Below are positions 53,811-64,000 of a DNA stretch of 64,000 bases, in pieces. Position 1 is the stretch's first letter; each line of letters begins with the position of its first letter. The stretch spans positions 8,831,501 through 8,895,500 of the forward strand of contig OX031072.1 of assembly GCA_943736015.1 (NCBI GenBank). The letters are read 5' to 3'. This DNA is from Tridacna crocea. Its lineage: Eukaryota > Mollusca > Bivalvia > Cardiida > Cardiidae. Made by a program: the position numbers and the translations under genes. Below the pieces are notes generated by a model, which was not told where the DNA came from, ran no database searches, and saw nothing but the letters and a program-made list of their open reading frames with translations.

Positions 53811-54041
53811 TTATTCCATTACCAAACGACAATATTTTAGACTGGTCCAAATTGAAAGCATTTGCAGACGACAAAATAAAAGTGATTAAAAATATAAAAT
53901 TTGTTTTGTGAAGGGTGTAGAAAACATTGTGGGAAAAGGAGAAAATGCTGGTTACCAGCATTTTCTCCTTTTCCCACAATGTTTCCTAAAGGCTTCTTTC
54001 TCAGGGGCGTCTAAGGTAGGGATTGTTTGATAATGGGTTAA
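53811..54041 (+). mobile_element. MITE family A upstream of the IkappaB-like gene
   Basis: Left end blurred, right GATAATGGGTTAA; perfect palindrome. Its near edge is about 390 bp upstream of the IkappaB-like ATG. Confidence 0.78.
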
Positions 54042-54399
54042 TACATTGATAGGGTTGTCGGCTGTTTATTGTAAATACATGTACATAATTTCAGTAACAT
54101 CGCAGATCTGAATTACATGTATATTTTACCTGTGCTTCGCGACACATTCTTTAAAAGCTGCTGGCTGCTTTTCAACATTAAAAAATCTCAAAGAATGTGA
54201 CAGGAAACTTTGAGAAGTCATATAAGTATTCAGAGACACGCAAAATGAAGTTAGAAAGGTCAACGGGGGGCAGAATTTCTTCAAATGTCCATTACATAAG
54301 ATGACAGTTTTAAACCGATATTAAAACCCAAATATTGCCTGATCAGCCCACATATCTCAATACATCTAAAGTTACTAATAATCTTTCAGATGAGAAGTT

Positions 54400-54497
54400 A
54401 ATTTCTGGTTTCATTTCTAAGTCTTTTCTATTGTCACCTGCAAGTGCTTTGAATTTGGACCAGTCTAAACATTTTGTTGTTTGGGAAAGTGTTAAGG
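54400..54497 (-). mobile_element. MITE family A right half
   Basis: GTCACCTGCAAGTGCTTTG, TTGGGAAAGTGTTAAG. Confidence 0.5.
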
Positions 54498-54499
54498 CA

Positions 54500-55973
54500 A
54501 ACAAAAGCTTTTGGATTTTCCATAATTGGCGGTTTCCCGTAAACCGAAAAAGTCTACTTACGTAACCTTTTATCAAACAATGCCATGTTTTCCCTCGTCA
54601 CAACTCGGCCTATTCCGTACCTACATCTAACCTCATCACCGGATCATCCGAGGTATGCCGAATGGCCGCGTTTTATGACCATGTCAAAGAATGCGTATTT
54701 TTTCAAATGTTGCAAATAAAGAAAATGATGGTTGACCGTATTTTTTTGTCCCTTTTGAGATCGTTAATTCATTTATCTATTAGTTCAATTTCAAGTAGGT
54801 TGACCCCAACTCCCCATCATCTCCCGCTAGATGTTATTCTATAAATACTCATATATCTAATTTGGGCATCCTGGGTACAGAGCCAAACCACTTTCCTACG
54901 CGACAACCGTTACTTTGAATTTTAAACTAAAATGAACGTTTACTCAATAAAACGCTACCTCGTGTAAATCACTCAGCTATGATCAGCAGTTTAGAGAAAT
55001 CCGGAGCTCAAGCAAATCTCATTTCTCCTCAAACGTATTGATAAAAGCTATTTTTGGAAGGCGAGATTTTCATTCTCGCCTTCATGTGTCAACGCTCGGC
55101 AGCTTGCTGAAAATGCCTCTGAACAGCATTATCAAAACGCCTTTCAAATAGTTCGATACATCTCGAGTAGATTAGAACAAAATAATGTCGAGACCATTAT
55201 AAATTTAATCAGAACAGCAAGAAGAAACTTCAGGTTTCTAGAAGGAATGAAATCTAATTGGTGAAATGCATCGTTTTTGACAAATGCAAAATACTTTGGA
55301 TCAGTTCATTGATATAATCATGTTGCTATAGCAACAAATAAACCGTACCTATATTATAAGCCAATCGAAAGCTACTAACATGACGTCATTCGGACCTACT
55401 TCCACTTCACAACGCATAAACAACTAACCTGTTGGATCGTATATGTAAATTTACTAACCCAGAACTAACCAATCGGAGAGCTTCTTCGAATGACGTATCG
55501 CTGATAGACCCCTTTCCTCTGTTGGCAACCTTGTTCTGTCTTTGTGAGAAGTAAAATTTCAATGAAATAAATCCCTTTGAATCATCAAGTGTTTAAACAA
55601 AATTTTCTCTTTCAAAGAAATATTATTTTTTTTTTATCAAAGTTGTGCTTGACTTCATGATTAATGACTAGGTTATTATTACGCATCGGTGAGGCCGAAT
55701 TTTGATTCCGGAGTCCCGTGAAAAGAAAAAGGTAAATCAGTTGATATCACGATAGATGTGTCACTTCGAAGTAGTTCTGGTCAGTATATGATGTACCGAT
55801 GTATAGCCTGGGTTCTAGGCTGATCACTTCTTTCCTTATATACGACTATGATCGGATTTTACTATATCAGAAATGACAGTAACATGATCTATAAACGTTT
55901 TGACATGCAAAGAATTTCAACTTCTTCTTTTGGTCGTCACGTTGCTTAACGTTCAGCAATTATTCATAAATAT
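54500..55973. other. Intergenic stretch, little recognised
   Basis: No exon or known repeat recognised. A short perfect hairpin lies at 55057..55083 (GAAGGCGAGA and TCTCGCCTTC around TTTTCAT). Confidence 0.4.
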
Positions 55974-56211
55974 TTAACCCTTTACCACTCACTAGAAACG
56001 ATTCTGGAAATCAAGCTTTTAAAAACATCGAGAGGAGAGGGGAAATTACAATCGGAAACCGGCATTTTTTTTTCATTTTACCACAATGTTTCTACCTTAT
56101 CAAGAACAAATTTCGTCGCTAATTTGGGCCACCCTGAATTTGTCATCTGTATCAATCAGTGCTTTCAATTTCAACTTAGTCTGAAATTTCTTTGTCAGGT
56201 AAAGAATAAAC
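55974..56211 (-). mobile_element. MITE family A, decayed
   Basis: TTAACCCTTTACCACTCAC; core no longer palindromic (GGGGAAATTACAATCGG). Confidence 0.55.
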
Positions 56212-56879
56212 GCTTATCGCAATGAATTGTTATCATAATCACTTACCTCCATCATTATTAGAACTGAAATCTTTACCTTATATATTCCCATTTATTTTCC
56301 TCGAAAGAATTTCCTTCAACTATACACTTTTTTTCCAAAACTGAATAACACAATGATAAAATTATCTTGACAGGGAGAATCCCACTGTCCTAGAGTGCAT
56401 CGGACGTGTTCCTGATTTTCTAAGAACACGGACCAAGGACCTGTATCTGTGTAATTGTACCCGATATATTTTTGTCGAATAAAGGAATAGAGTGTATCTC
56501 AATACTGACGAGTTGGCAATCATTTTGGTTTCATGTCTGCCGACAAGCTGAACGTACATTCCGGTTACGCGGGATTAATGAAAGACAAGCGTTAATGTCA
56601 ATGAACCCTTAAATCGTTTATTACGCCTGTCTCTTTTGAAGACAAGGCACGTGATTCTATAGGCTGCACAGAATATGCAATCTTATGTCGGATTAGCTAT
56701 ATTGTAATAACCCGAACCAAAACAGCCCTGGATGGAGTTACAACAATTAAGCATTTTTCCCGAGATGTAAAATGCCATTTTCATCAATCCAGCACTCTAA
56801 TATAAGGGTTAACAGAGTCATAGATTACAAGAATCGTATAAACGAAAAACACCTTCCGACGTTCCTTATAGGACCTAAG

Positions 56880-58060
56880 AAGTCAACTATTAAATGATGT
56901 TGGTTGGTTATCCTTGATAGGATGGTAAACATTGCGCAAAACGGAGAAAATGTTCGTTGCCAGTATTTTCTCATGTTCCTGCATGCTTTCAAAATACCCT
57001 TCCCTTTCTAAAAAGCCCCATACTTTAAGGTCATTAAAACTCGGCACATACATTGTAATCTAAAAGTTAAATCTCCGTTTTGAACATTGAAAGTCGTTTG
57101 TTTTGAAAGTCTTTATCAGTCTTGATAAAGTATATTTCAAATAAAATAGTAAACAAATAAAAAAAAAAGCCTTTTAACTGAACGACACTGAAATTTTGAC
57201 AACCTCAAGTAAAAAAAAGTTTCAAAATACTGTTAGAAAAGGAAAAATGCTAGTCACCGTTATTTTCTCATTTTACCACTATGTTTTGTACTTTTTCCCA
57301 GCCAAACGGCACATTTTCAGCTGCTCTTAACTTATTATCTGCTAAATGCTTTAATGTAGACGGCCCTAATTTTTTTGTATTTTCTGAATGGTTTTGTAAA
57401 GGGTTACTAAGATGGAAAACATTGTGGGAAAGTCAAACAAAAGGTTAATTATCATTATTTGCTACTTTTCCTACAATGCTTTGAAAAGCCTCTTCTTCAA
57501 CATTGTTGAAAGTCAGTATTGTGATCCAAGAGGCTGAATCTCAGTTTCTATACTCTAAAATGTACCTTTCTAGAAACTTTTTGCTCTCTCAATAGAATTG
57601 TCCATGGAATAAAATGGTAAAGACTTTCAGGAAATTAATCATCTCATTACAGAGTTACAGTTTTACACCTATCAAAATTGATTACATTTTCAAGCAAAAA
57701 TTATTCTTTAATCCTTTACCATACCCTATCATGTACAGTTTTAACAACCCTGAGAAAGAGGCCATTTAAAAACTTAATTTTGAAAAGGAGAAACTTTCTT
57801 GACTCTTTACACGAAAAAAAAAAAAAAAAAAAAAAATCAGACTTTCCAAAATTGAATGCATTTTCAGGTAGCAACTTTTTTGTCTGGCACCATTGATGGA
57901 ACCTGTATGAAATAGGATGGAAGACATTTTAGGAAAAGGAAAAAATGTCAATTAGCACCATATTCTCCTTTTTAGACCAAAAGTTCTCAAGCCTTCTTCC
58001 TAGATCTTTTAAACTCATTATTTGGGGTAATAGAGGGTTAGATCTAAGTTTCTATACAAC
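56880..58060. mobile_element. Cluster of strongly decayed family A MITEs
   Basis: Successive remnants near 56900..57070, 57170..57400, 57410..57545 and 57710..58040, recognised by segment order (AACATTGTGGGAAAG, ATTTTCTCATTTT, CTCAGTATTGTG). They look older than those left of 54 kb. Confidence 0.4.
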
Positions 58061-58617
58061 GTTAAAATATATACGGGGAACAGTAAATTAAAACTCTTTG
58101 CTATCACATAAAACTTTTCCTTCAAATGAAATGGAAAGGAGTTTCAGAAAAGTCCATTCGTTTTTTCAACATATTTTCACAAGCCTTCTTCAAGTTTGTT
58201 AAAACTCAGGATGGTAAACTGGTCTTTATTGCGCAGGAACATTGCACAACTCTATAGACTTTGCTGTATCAGGAGAGGCGATTTAAGTACAGGAAAATGT
58301 ATTTCAATATGTTATGCCTATATTCTAAACTCGCCTTCCAACAGTACTTTCAGTACTTTGATTTACATTGCTATTTTATAGAGCGTAATATTACAGTCAG
58401 CCCGCTTTCGGGGTTAGTGATGCGTCATATAAGACGGTCGAATCTTTGAAGGAAATGACATGTGTAGACAACGCCCAAGCTCCATCTTAAAAGAAGGAAG
58501 CTTCCCGACACTGGCCGAATAGTCTTTACGAAAACATATCGATGTTTACCGATGTCTACCTTACGCCAGAATTAATCTGTTGTTTGCAGCATTCCAGTAT
58601 CACAATTTTATCGTCTG

Positions 58618-58950
58618 GTTAACCCTTTCCCGCAGAGTGCCGACTTTTAACAACCCTCGGGAAAAAAAATCTTGTTCTTGTTACGTTGTACTTGTATTGG
58701 GGTTTAACGCCACTTTTAACAGCTAAGGTCATATCATGGCGGTCGGTGACGCACATGTGTTTCCTGGCTTTCTCATACCGGTACTTACATAACTTTCTTT
58801 CCAAAGCCACCGACTACTTTTCTCACATGCTTCAGCAGAGGTGGGAAAAAATCAGAAAACAATGTGGGATAAGGAGAAAATGCTGGTTACCAGCATTTTC
58901 TCTTTTTCCCAAAATGGTTTTAGACCACTAAAGAGAAATTGCATCGTTTG
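58618..58950. mobile_element. Family A MITE interrupted by SINE-2 tail
   Basis: TTAACCCTTTCCCGCAG to about 58675, then SINE-2 in reverse (GGGGTTTAACGCCACTTTTA to CTTCAGCAGAGG, 58698..58842), then the MITE core GATAAGGAGAAAATGCTGG. Confidence 0.6.
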
Positions 58951-58989
58951 AGCCAAAACAACATTTCTGTGCTGTATGCTCTTCGTCGA

Positions 58990-59365
58990 ACACACAGACA
59001 GACAGAAACAGAAACAGAATAAGAGAGAGAATCGGAGAGAAAGAGAGAGAGAGAGATAGAGGCAGGCAGACAGTCAGACAGAAACAAAGACAGAGACAGA
59101 ATAAGAAAGAGAGAATCGGAGAGAGAGAGAGAGAGAGAGAGAGGCAGGCAGGCAGACAGAGACAGAATAAGAGAGAGAGAGAATCGGAGTGAGAAAGAAA
59201 AAAAAGAAAGGGAGAGAGAGAGAGAAAGGGAGAGAGAGAGAGGAGGAGGGGCAGGCAGACAGACAGACAGAAACAAAGACAGAAACAAAGTGAGAATCGG
59301 AAAAAGAGAGAGAGAAAAAAAGGAAAGAGAGAACGACAGACAGAAAGAGAATAAGAAAGAGAGGG

Positions 59366-59396
<31 letters not shown>

Positions 59397-59450
59397 AACA
59401 GAAAGAGAGAGAATCGGAGAAAGAGAGAGAGAGAAAACTGACAGAGGGAA
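58990..59450. repeat. GA/CAGA-rich simple repeat
   Basis: Alternating (GAGA)n and CAGACAGA blocks with recurring AGAGAATCGGAGA, a ~100-bp higher-order period. It creates a Ser/Leu-rich reverse frame that is not a gene. Confidence 0.85.
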
Positions 59451-60174
59451 AAAATCAGTCAAGTAAGAAGATCTGAGGCTGGGATAGTTCTTACCGATAA
59501 TACGTTTCAATTGCCATGGAAAACTCTTACATCTACAGAAAGGCATAAATATCTAAAAAGATTAAGTTATATTTTATCATTTTTGTACCATTGACAAATT
59601 CAAAAGCTTCCCCTAAAATCGGTTCGCGGGTACCTACCACTTGTTTCGACAAATAAAAAAAGTTAGTAGTAGAAAGAAAAAATCAGTTCCGCAGGGGGAA
59701 GGGTATTCTGCAAGGTTACAACGTCTGTACCTGTTACGGAGTCAAGACCCTTCTTAGTCTTACGACCTTCAGCGAGTAAGTGGTCTTTTTAAACGAGTCG
59801 CATCGGCGATCTTTTGTCGTATCGTAGAAAATTTAAACTCGCCTCCAAAGTCGATACGCATTACTCATTCGACAAATGAAAAATCTAGTAGCAGACAAAA
59901 AAAAAAATGCCACGGTAGGTAAGGGTTTTCTGTAATGTTCCAGCGAGTATCTTGTTTTGAGGTCAAGTTCCCTTTCATACTTCGTGCCTGCTCAGATTAG
60001 CGAATTAGCGGTCTTTAAAGCGAGTCGCATTGGCTTTAGGTTCGAAGAAATCGAGATATTTCCTGCACCGTAGGAAAATTTAAACTCTCCTCCAACATTG
60101 GTCCAAAGGTACCAACGACTTATTTCTAAAAATGAAAAAGTTCGTAACAGGTCGAAAAAATGCAGTCATGAAGT

Positions 60175-62837
60175 CACTGTATGGAAACTCTGTACGGGAA
60201 ATTTCTTCGGTGAATTCAAGATGGCGGACACGTGTTATTGACAAAGTAAGTGTCGTTTAATTTTGGTCCAAACTTGTTTCTAATTGCTTCCCCTACAACG
60301 AGTAAGGTACCAATCTAAAGAGCTTCGATTGAAAAATCAAGCGATAGTAGCTGATGAGAAAACGGGAGTGCCTCTTGTCCGTAATCCCTCGCTGAACATG
60401 GTGTTTTGATGAAGTTGAAAAACTAAGCGGGAGGCCGGGAGAAAACTGGCTTTATTTCATCGAATAGAAAGCTAATGATAAAAGAAGGTGCCTCGATCGG
60501 TGGGGAAATGTCATATTCTTACAACTGTACCAAAATATTTTGCTTATATTTCCTGATTAAGCTGTTATAAAGTGTTGAAATTTTGCATGGTGTACTCTTC
60601 GGTGCAAACCGAAACTAAACTACTGTATGGTTGGGTGATCGGAATTTCTGTGCGCTTCGGTAACAAATATGAAGTCAAAAATCTGTACGCTTCGGTGAAA
60701 ATGATTAAAGGAGAAAAATGCTAGAACAGTCTATTTGTATTTCCCGCACAGCGAGAATTCCTTATACAAGTACATGAGACCAATTTGTGTCATTTACTCT
60801 ATATTTTGTTTGTCATGTTAAAACCGTATAACGCCTCAAAAATGAATCACGCCAGGGTTTCCTGGCTTTGTAAGGATTTGATAGAGAATTCTTTGTTATT
60901 CCCATTTTCTAAATGAAAAGTACGAGTCATTTTAAAATAATGTTTTAAATAGTGTGAATTTGAAAAAAAAAAAAAAAAAAACTTATCCCCAGATAAAACT
61001 ACAATGTATCAACATATTCAGATGACCTCGATCAAGACCTTTTATTCGGGTATACTAAACACCGGAGTGTAAAAAAATAAAGATATGTTATCAACAGAAT
61101 GTAAGAAAAAATTTTTAAGTTCCATGTGTATAATTCTATGGTAGAACACTGAAAGTAGAAGAAAAAAATATCACTAAAGTAGTTCCTCATCCGTGTAACT
61201 CAAGTGGGAGTTTATAAAAGCTTTAAAATGAAAGCTTCGGAATAAGGACAATATGTCCCTTGGAAATGCTTACAAAAGGATGATATAAAGGGGTCGTAAC
61301 TCAGAAAACGATGTAATGAAGACAGAGTTGCCTGAGTGTGTTGTATAGTCATCCGGAGCTTCTAGTCAAAGGAGTTGATACTTTGAATATTAAGATCGAA
61401 ATTAGTGGGTTTTTTCCCCAAATGAAAAAAGAGCTATGGTTCTTCTCGATTGAATTTCTCAATTCTATCGATGTGTGAAAACTGTCGGTTTCAATTAATG
61501 AAAAAACGCATAATTTATGCTAAATTAAAACTCTTAAATGTGAATTTAACAACAGGCATGCGATTATCTTTTTTAAAAGGTCTCTTTAGGTATAAAGAAT
61601 AACAAATGATCACTCAGGCGATATCAATGAAAATAAAAAATGAGCTATATAGCTACAAAGTAGTGCACAAAGGAGTTTTGTTTGGCATTTTTCACTGCCG
61701 GTTCTTAGTGTTTGAAAAGTCAAGCCAAAGCTCAGAGATGTGTCATTGTTTGATTCGGGTTTATATGGCTTTCCAACTGGTTCTGGTTCGATCAACACAA
61801 AGTTTGCTCAGAAAGTGCTTCATGTGTTCACCAGCACTGGGCTTGGGCTCTAAAAATATGTCGCCAAAAGACATACAAACATAGCCATGGAGTGTCCTCT
61901 GTGGTATTCTAACCAACACCATCCACAAAAAGTTACTAAAAATCTACATAACCTACTGCTCCACGGAGGACCCCTGATCAATAAATGATGATAGAGGAGG
62001 TACGGTTCTATATTTCGCTTTTCACATAATGCGTCTATGAAATCTATACTATGGATGGCTTCTACATTTTTGGTGTCAGACCAAGACAAAAACCTTAAGT
62101 TTATTATTTTTATGTTAAAGGCCAATATATATATGTACATGTATACAAGATGCTTCTGTTCATGTTGTTCAGCACTTCTCAAAAACGAGCCATTTTAGTG
62201 TACGAAGTTGCGGATTTATACATCACGTTTCTTTGAGTTCAAACATAAAAACATCAAGTAAATGACCCATGTAGGTTGTTCGTACATTTCTTTTTTTCCT
62301 CCCTTAATCGTTTTCACCGAAGCGTACAGATTTTTGACTTTATATTTGTTACCGAGGCGTACAGAAATTCCGATCACCCAACCATACAGCAGTTTAGTTT
62401 CGGTTTGCACCGAAGAGTACACCATGCAAAATTTCAAAACTTTATAACAGCTAAATCAGTAAATATAAGTAAAGTATTTTGGTACAGATGTAAGCGTATG
62501 ACATTTCCCAACCGATCGAGGCACATTCTTTTATCATTAGCTTTCTATTCGATGAAATAAAGCCAGTTTTCTCCCGGTCTCCCGCTTAGTTTTTCAACGT
62601 CATCAAAACATCATGTTCAGCGAGGGATTACGGACAAGAGACACTCCCGTTTTCTCATCAGCTACTATCGCTTGATTTTTCAATCAAAGCTCTTTAGATT
62701 GGTACCTTACTCGTTGTAGGGGAAGCAATTAGAAACAAGTTTGGACCAAAATTAAACGACACTTACTTTGTCAATAACACGTGTCCGCCATCTTGAATTC
62801 ACCGAAGAAATTTCCCGTACAGAGTTTCCATACAGTG
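60175..62837. mobile_element. 2.66-kb element with ~546-bp terminal inverted repeats
   Basis: Ends CACTGTATGGAAACTCTGTA and its complement; arms 60175..60720 and 62291..62837 pair nearly throughout (for example AAAATCAAGCGATAGTAGC with GCTACTATCGCTTGATTTT). Flanks GAAGT at 60170 and 62838 form a 5-bp duplication. The 1.57-kb interior has no transposase-like frame, so it is presumably non-autonomous. CACTG ends with a 5-bp duplication do not let me fix a superfamily. Confidence 0.85.
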
Positions 62838-62842
62838 GAAGT

Positions 62843-63570
62843 GGTACGCGTGAAAAAAAAATCTGTATGCATCAAAGCGGGAGGAATTCAGCGTGTTTAG
62901 CGTGTCACTCTTTTATTGTACACTGTATTCGGTTTTATATATTCTTTCTTAATCTTATTTCTCGATAAATAAACATTTCTTGACAAGGAGCCTAACGTTC
63001 GAAAAATGTTCGGCTCTTACAGTCAATGATCCCGCACGGTCTGCCATTTATTCACGCGTTTTCTGTCTTGCTCATTTAAACATCGTTTGCGGAGGAAAGG
63101 TTCGGGTCGCCTTAGCACTTTTCCACGCGTCTCGTACATTCGGAATCCTTTACATTTTCGTGTACGCTTAACGTATTTTCTTCTCCTAATCATCTCATAA
63201 AACTGATAGTTTAGGTGATGAAAAATACGGATCCAGATCGAACTACGCTACGATATGTTCCTAGTGCCTCTCTAGATTGATCCTGACACACACACACACA
63301 AAAAATGATTTCTTAAATAAAATACGAAGAAAATCTTATCTTATTTTTTCTTTTCTGGCACTAAAGGCAACGTCAGATAAATTTCTGATTTAATCAGTCG
63401 CGTGCAAATCCGCTCCAGATGAAGATTCGAATGAAGTTTTCAAAGCTCGACACCTTCTCTTATATGCTCCTGGGAGCTGCTTCCCAGCGATTGCTTGACC
63501 TATTTGGATAAACCGTTTCCGGTTTTTTCTGCGATGACTCCGCGCTTGCGTCACGCTCGCGTCATCTGTG
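62843..63570. other. CpG-richer flank, possible promoter region
   Basis: Contains many CG dinucleotides (ACGCGTTTTCTG, GCGCTTGCGTCACGC) unlike the A/T-rich remainder. A short (CA)n lies at 63290. No exon recognised. Confidence 0.4.
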
Positions 63571-63576
63571 ACCCGC

Positions 63577-63745
63577 TTTTTCCTTATACGGACATCTCGT
63601 TTCCGGTTCTCACGATTCAAGAGCGTCGTTTCTATAAATACCTGACCCACACTAGCGTTGCTAAGGGCCCCGTCTTTTCCTTATACGGACATACCGTTTC
63701 CGGTTCTCACGATTCAAGAGCGTCGTTTCCATAAATATCTGACTT
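63577..63745 (+). repeat. Two tandem ~97-bp promoter-like units
   Basis: TCCTTATACGGACAT starts at 63581 and again at 63678, followed in both by CGTTTCCGGTTCTCACGATT and then a TATA-like TATAAATAC or ATAAATATC. The offset is 97 bp with few differences. A weaker third copy (GGATAAACCGTTTCCGG) begins near 63507. Each unit ends in an A/T-rich TATA-like box. Confidence 0.6.
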
Positions 63746-63803
63746 CCACGCATCTGGGCACGCTAATTTGTACTCTATGACGTGCCTGCACCTGGGCACG
63801 CTA

Positions 63804-63815
63804 TGACGTCACGTG
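63804..63815. promoter_or_regulatory. Overlapping CRE and E-box
   Basis: TGACGTCA (63804..63811) overlaps CACGTG (63810..63815), so the joint site reads TGACGTCACGTG. It lies in CpG-richer sequence near the right edge, downstream of duplicated TATA-like units, as expected for a promoter of a gene outside the window. Confidence 0.4.
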
Positions 63816-64000
63816 TCAGTCATTAAAGAGCCATAACAAAGCAATTAAAAAGCCATAAATATGCAAATTTGAAGCCATACCGACCACCTGTAGTCCCGTT
63901 CTATCAAGTATCCGCGAAGGAAATTAACTGGTATTTACTGTCGTGTTTGTCCGTGATTTTTTCTATCTATCATTTTCGAAAAGTGATTCAAGTGCACAGA

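Noticed and set aside
55057-55083. Hairpin as a rho-independent terminator
   Set aside because: Eukaryotic sequence with no adjacent gene and no U-tract context.
58920-59546. 208-codon reverse open frame rich in Ser and Leu
   Set aside because: It is the translation of a GA/CAGA simple repeat, which lacks stops by composition.
61606-61884. 92-codon frame inside the long-TIR element as transposase
   Set aside because: No transposase motif; part of it (CACCAGCACTGGGCTTGGGC) resembles SINE-1 body sequence.
63390-63650. 86-codon basic reverse frame
   Set aside because: Overlaps the tandem promoter-like units and has no family resemblance.

Overview
The window is animal nuclear DNA: AT-rich, intron-containing and repeat-dominated. 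Its repeat repertoire (fold-back MITEs, tRNA-headed SINEs, long 'aggtcactaggtcaaat'-type repeats) resembles what is known from bivalve molluscs. The bivalve assignment is inference from repeat style and gene content, not from a database match.

Three protein genes can be supported. (1) A minus-strand cation diffusion facilitator (plant MTP-like, Mn-CDF type) has its first coding exon at 13804..13995, five further phase-matched exons down to 700, and runs off the left edge. (2) A plus-strand C2H2 zinc-finger gene has a short 5' coding exon (23232..23366) joined in phase to a large last exon (26022..28534) with eight finger modules and a Q/H-rich tail. (3) An intronless minus-strand IkappaB/Cactus-like ankyrin protein lies at 52258..53424, with a perfect kappaB site about 140 bp upstream of its ATG, consistent with NF-kappaB feedback control. 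The last few hundred bases (CpG-richer, TATA/CRE/E-box, tandem 97-bp units) look like a promoter for something beyond the right edge.

Most of the rest is mobile DNA. The dominant element is a ~228-bp MITE ending in TTAA-CCC...GGG-TTAA (piggyBac-type signature), present in more than 70 full or partial copies, with a 60-65 bp near-perfect palindrome at its centre. Copies abut head-to-tail sharing one TTAA, nest in each other at internal TTAA sites, and one sits in a tandem-repeat unit whose empty versions lie nearby. Three core subfamilies differ by symmetric (both-arm) substitutions. Also present: a TA-flanked ~200-bp palindromic MITE, a GATCAGACTGCAC palindrome family, a MULE-like family with 9-bp target duplications (a 662-bp and a 93-bp form), a 2.66-kb element with ~546-bp terminal inverted repeats and a 5-bp duplication, two tRNA-derived SINE families, a ~230-bp tandem array (38.7-41.2 kb), and a 51-bp minisatellite (41.25-42.42 kb) open in two forward frames.

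Layout: 0-14 kb CDF gene with MITE-filled introns; 14-22 kb dense MITE/SINE; 22-28.5 kb zinc-finger gene; 28.6-38.6 kb MITE clusters and a MULE-like element; 38.7-42.4 kb tandem arrays; 42.7-44.9 kb long bivalve-type repeat; 45-51.9 kb MITEs; 52.2-54 kb IkappaB-like gene; 54-60 kb degraded MITEs and GA-rich simple repeats; 60.2-62.8 kb long-TIR element; 63-64 kb promoter-like DNA.
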